Source: Hyphococcus sp.
Lineage (GTDB): Bacteria > Pseudomonadota > Alphaproteobacteria > Caulobacterales > Parvularculaceae
NCBI GenBank assembly: GCA_021604605.1
Contig: BQJH01000063.1
Location: forward strand, 1-12,369
Reading direction: 5' to 3'
Length of the DNA: 12,369 bases
Part shown: positions 12,367 to 12,369 of the stretch, one piece after another
How positions within the stretch are numbered: position 1 is the stretch's first letter
Layout of the letters: each line of letters opens with the position of its first letter
Program-made: the position numbers and the translations under genes
The notes under the pieces: generated by a model
What the model was told of the DNA's origin: nothing
Databases searched by the model: none
The model's input: the letters and a program-made list of their open reading frames with translations, nothing else

Positions 12367-12369
12367 AGT

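Noticed and set aside
1..12369. CRISPR array, insertion sequence or toxin-antitoxin pair
   Set aside because: No regularly spaced repeats, transposase motifs or paired small genes were found on either strand.

Overview
This window reads as part of an alphaproteobacterial chromosome of moderate G+C. The gene names and layout are those of a Caulobacter-type Tad/Cpa (tight adherence) pilus locus. The intergenic DNA also carries one exact match to the alphaproteobacterial CtrA spacing consensus (TTAA-N7-TTAA). The protein character (marine Hyphomonadaceae/Parvularculales-like Tad proteins) suggests a dimorphic or surface-attaching bacterium, but the genus cannot be named from this sequence alone.

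Layout. Positions 1-215 (minus) hold the start of an RlpA-type lipoprotein gene that runs off the left edge. Positions 216-417 are intergenic, with the CtrA-like site and a weak promoter-like pair. A complete tRNA-Ser(UGA) lies at 418-507 (plus). Positions 508-784 contain no obvious protein gene. They do hold a compact, well-paired element at 665-736 that can fold as a three-way junction, preceded by a promoter-like pair with a perfect 14-bp palindrome in its spacer. Positions 785-12338 (minus) are one nearly continuous tad operon. Transcribed from right to left it encodes: Flp pilin, CpaB, secretin CpaC, a small lipoprotein in the CpaD position, TadG-like, TadE-like and a second TadE/F-like pseudopilin, CpaE, ATPase CpaF, platform proteins TadB and TadC, TPR lipoprotein TadD, and prepilin peptidase CpaA. 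Several genes overlap by 4-8 bp (ATGA, GTGA), so translation is probably coupled.

How the parts work together, by family knowledge. CpaA cleaves the Flp prepilin and the TadE/F pseudopilins after a glycine. CpaE places the machine at the membrane. CpaF hydrolyses ATP to drive the TadB/TadC platform. CpaB, CpaC, TadD and probably the small lipoprotein form or support the envelope-spanning channel. TadE/F/G act as minor tip or assembly proteins. The tad locus is a complete and known kind of system, with some variations (Trp beside the pilin processing glutamate, a 99-residue lipoprotein in place of a full CpaD, and cpaA last in the operon). The least explained sequence is the structured element between tRNA-Ser and cpaA.
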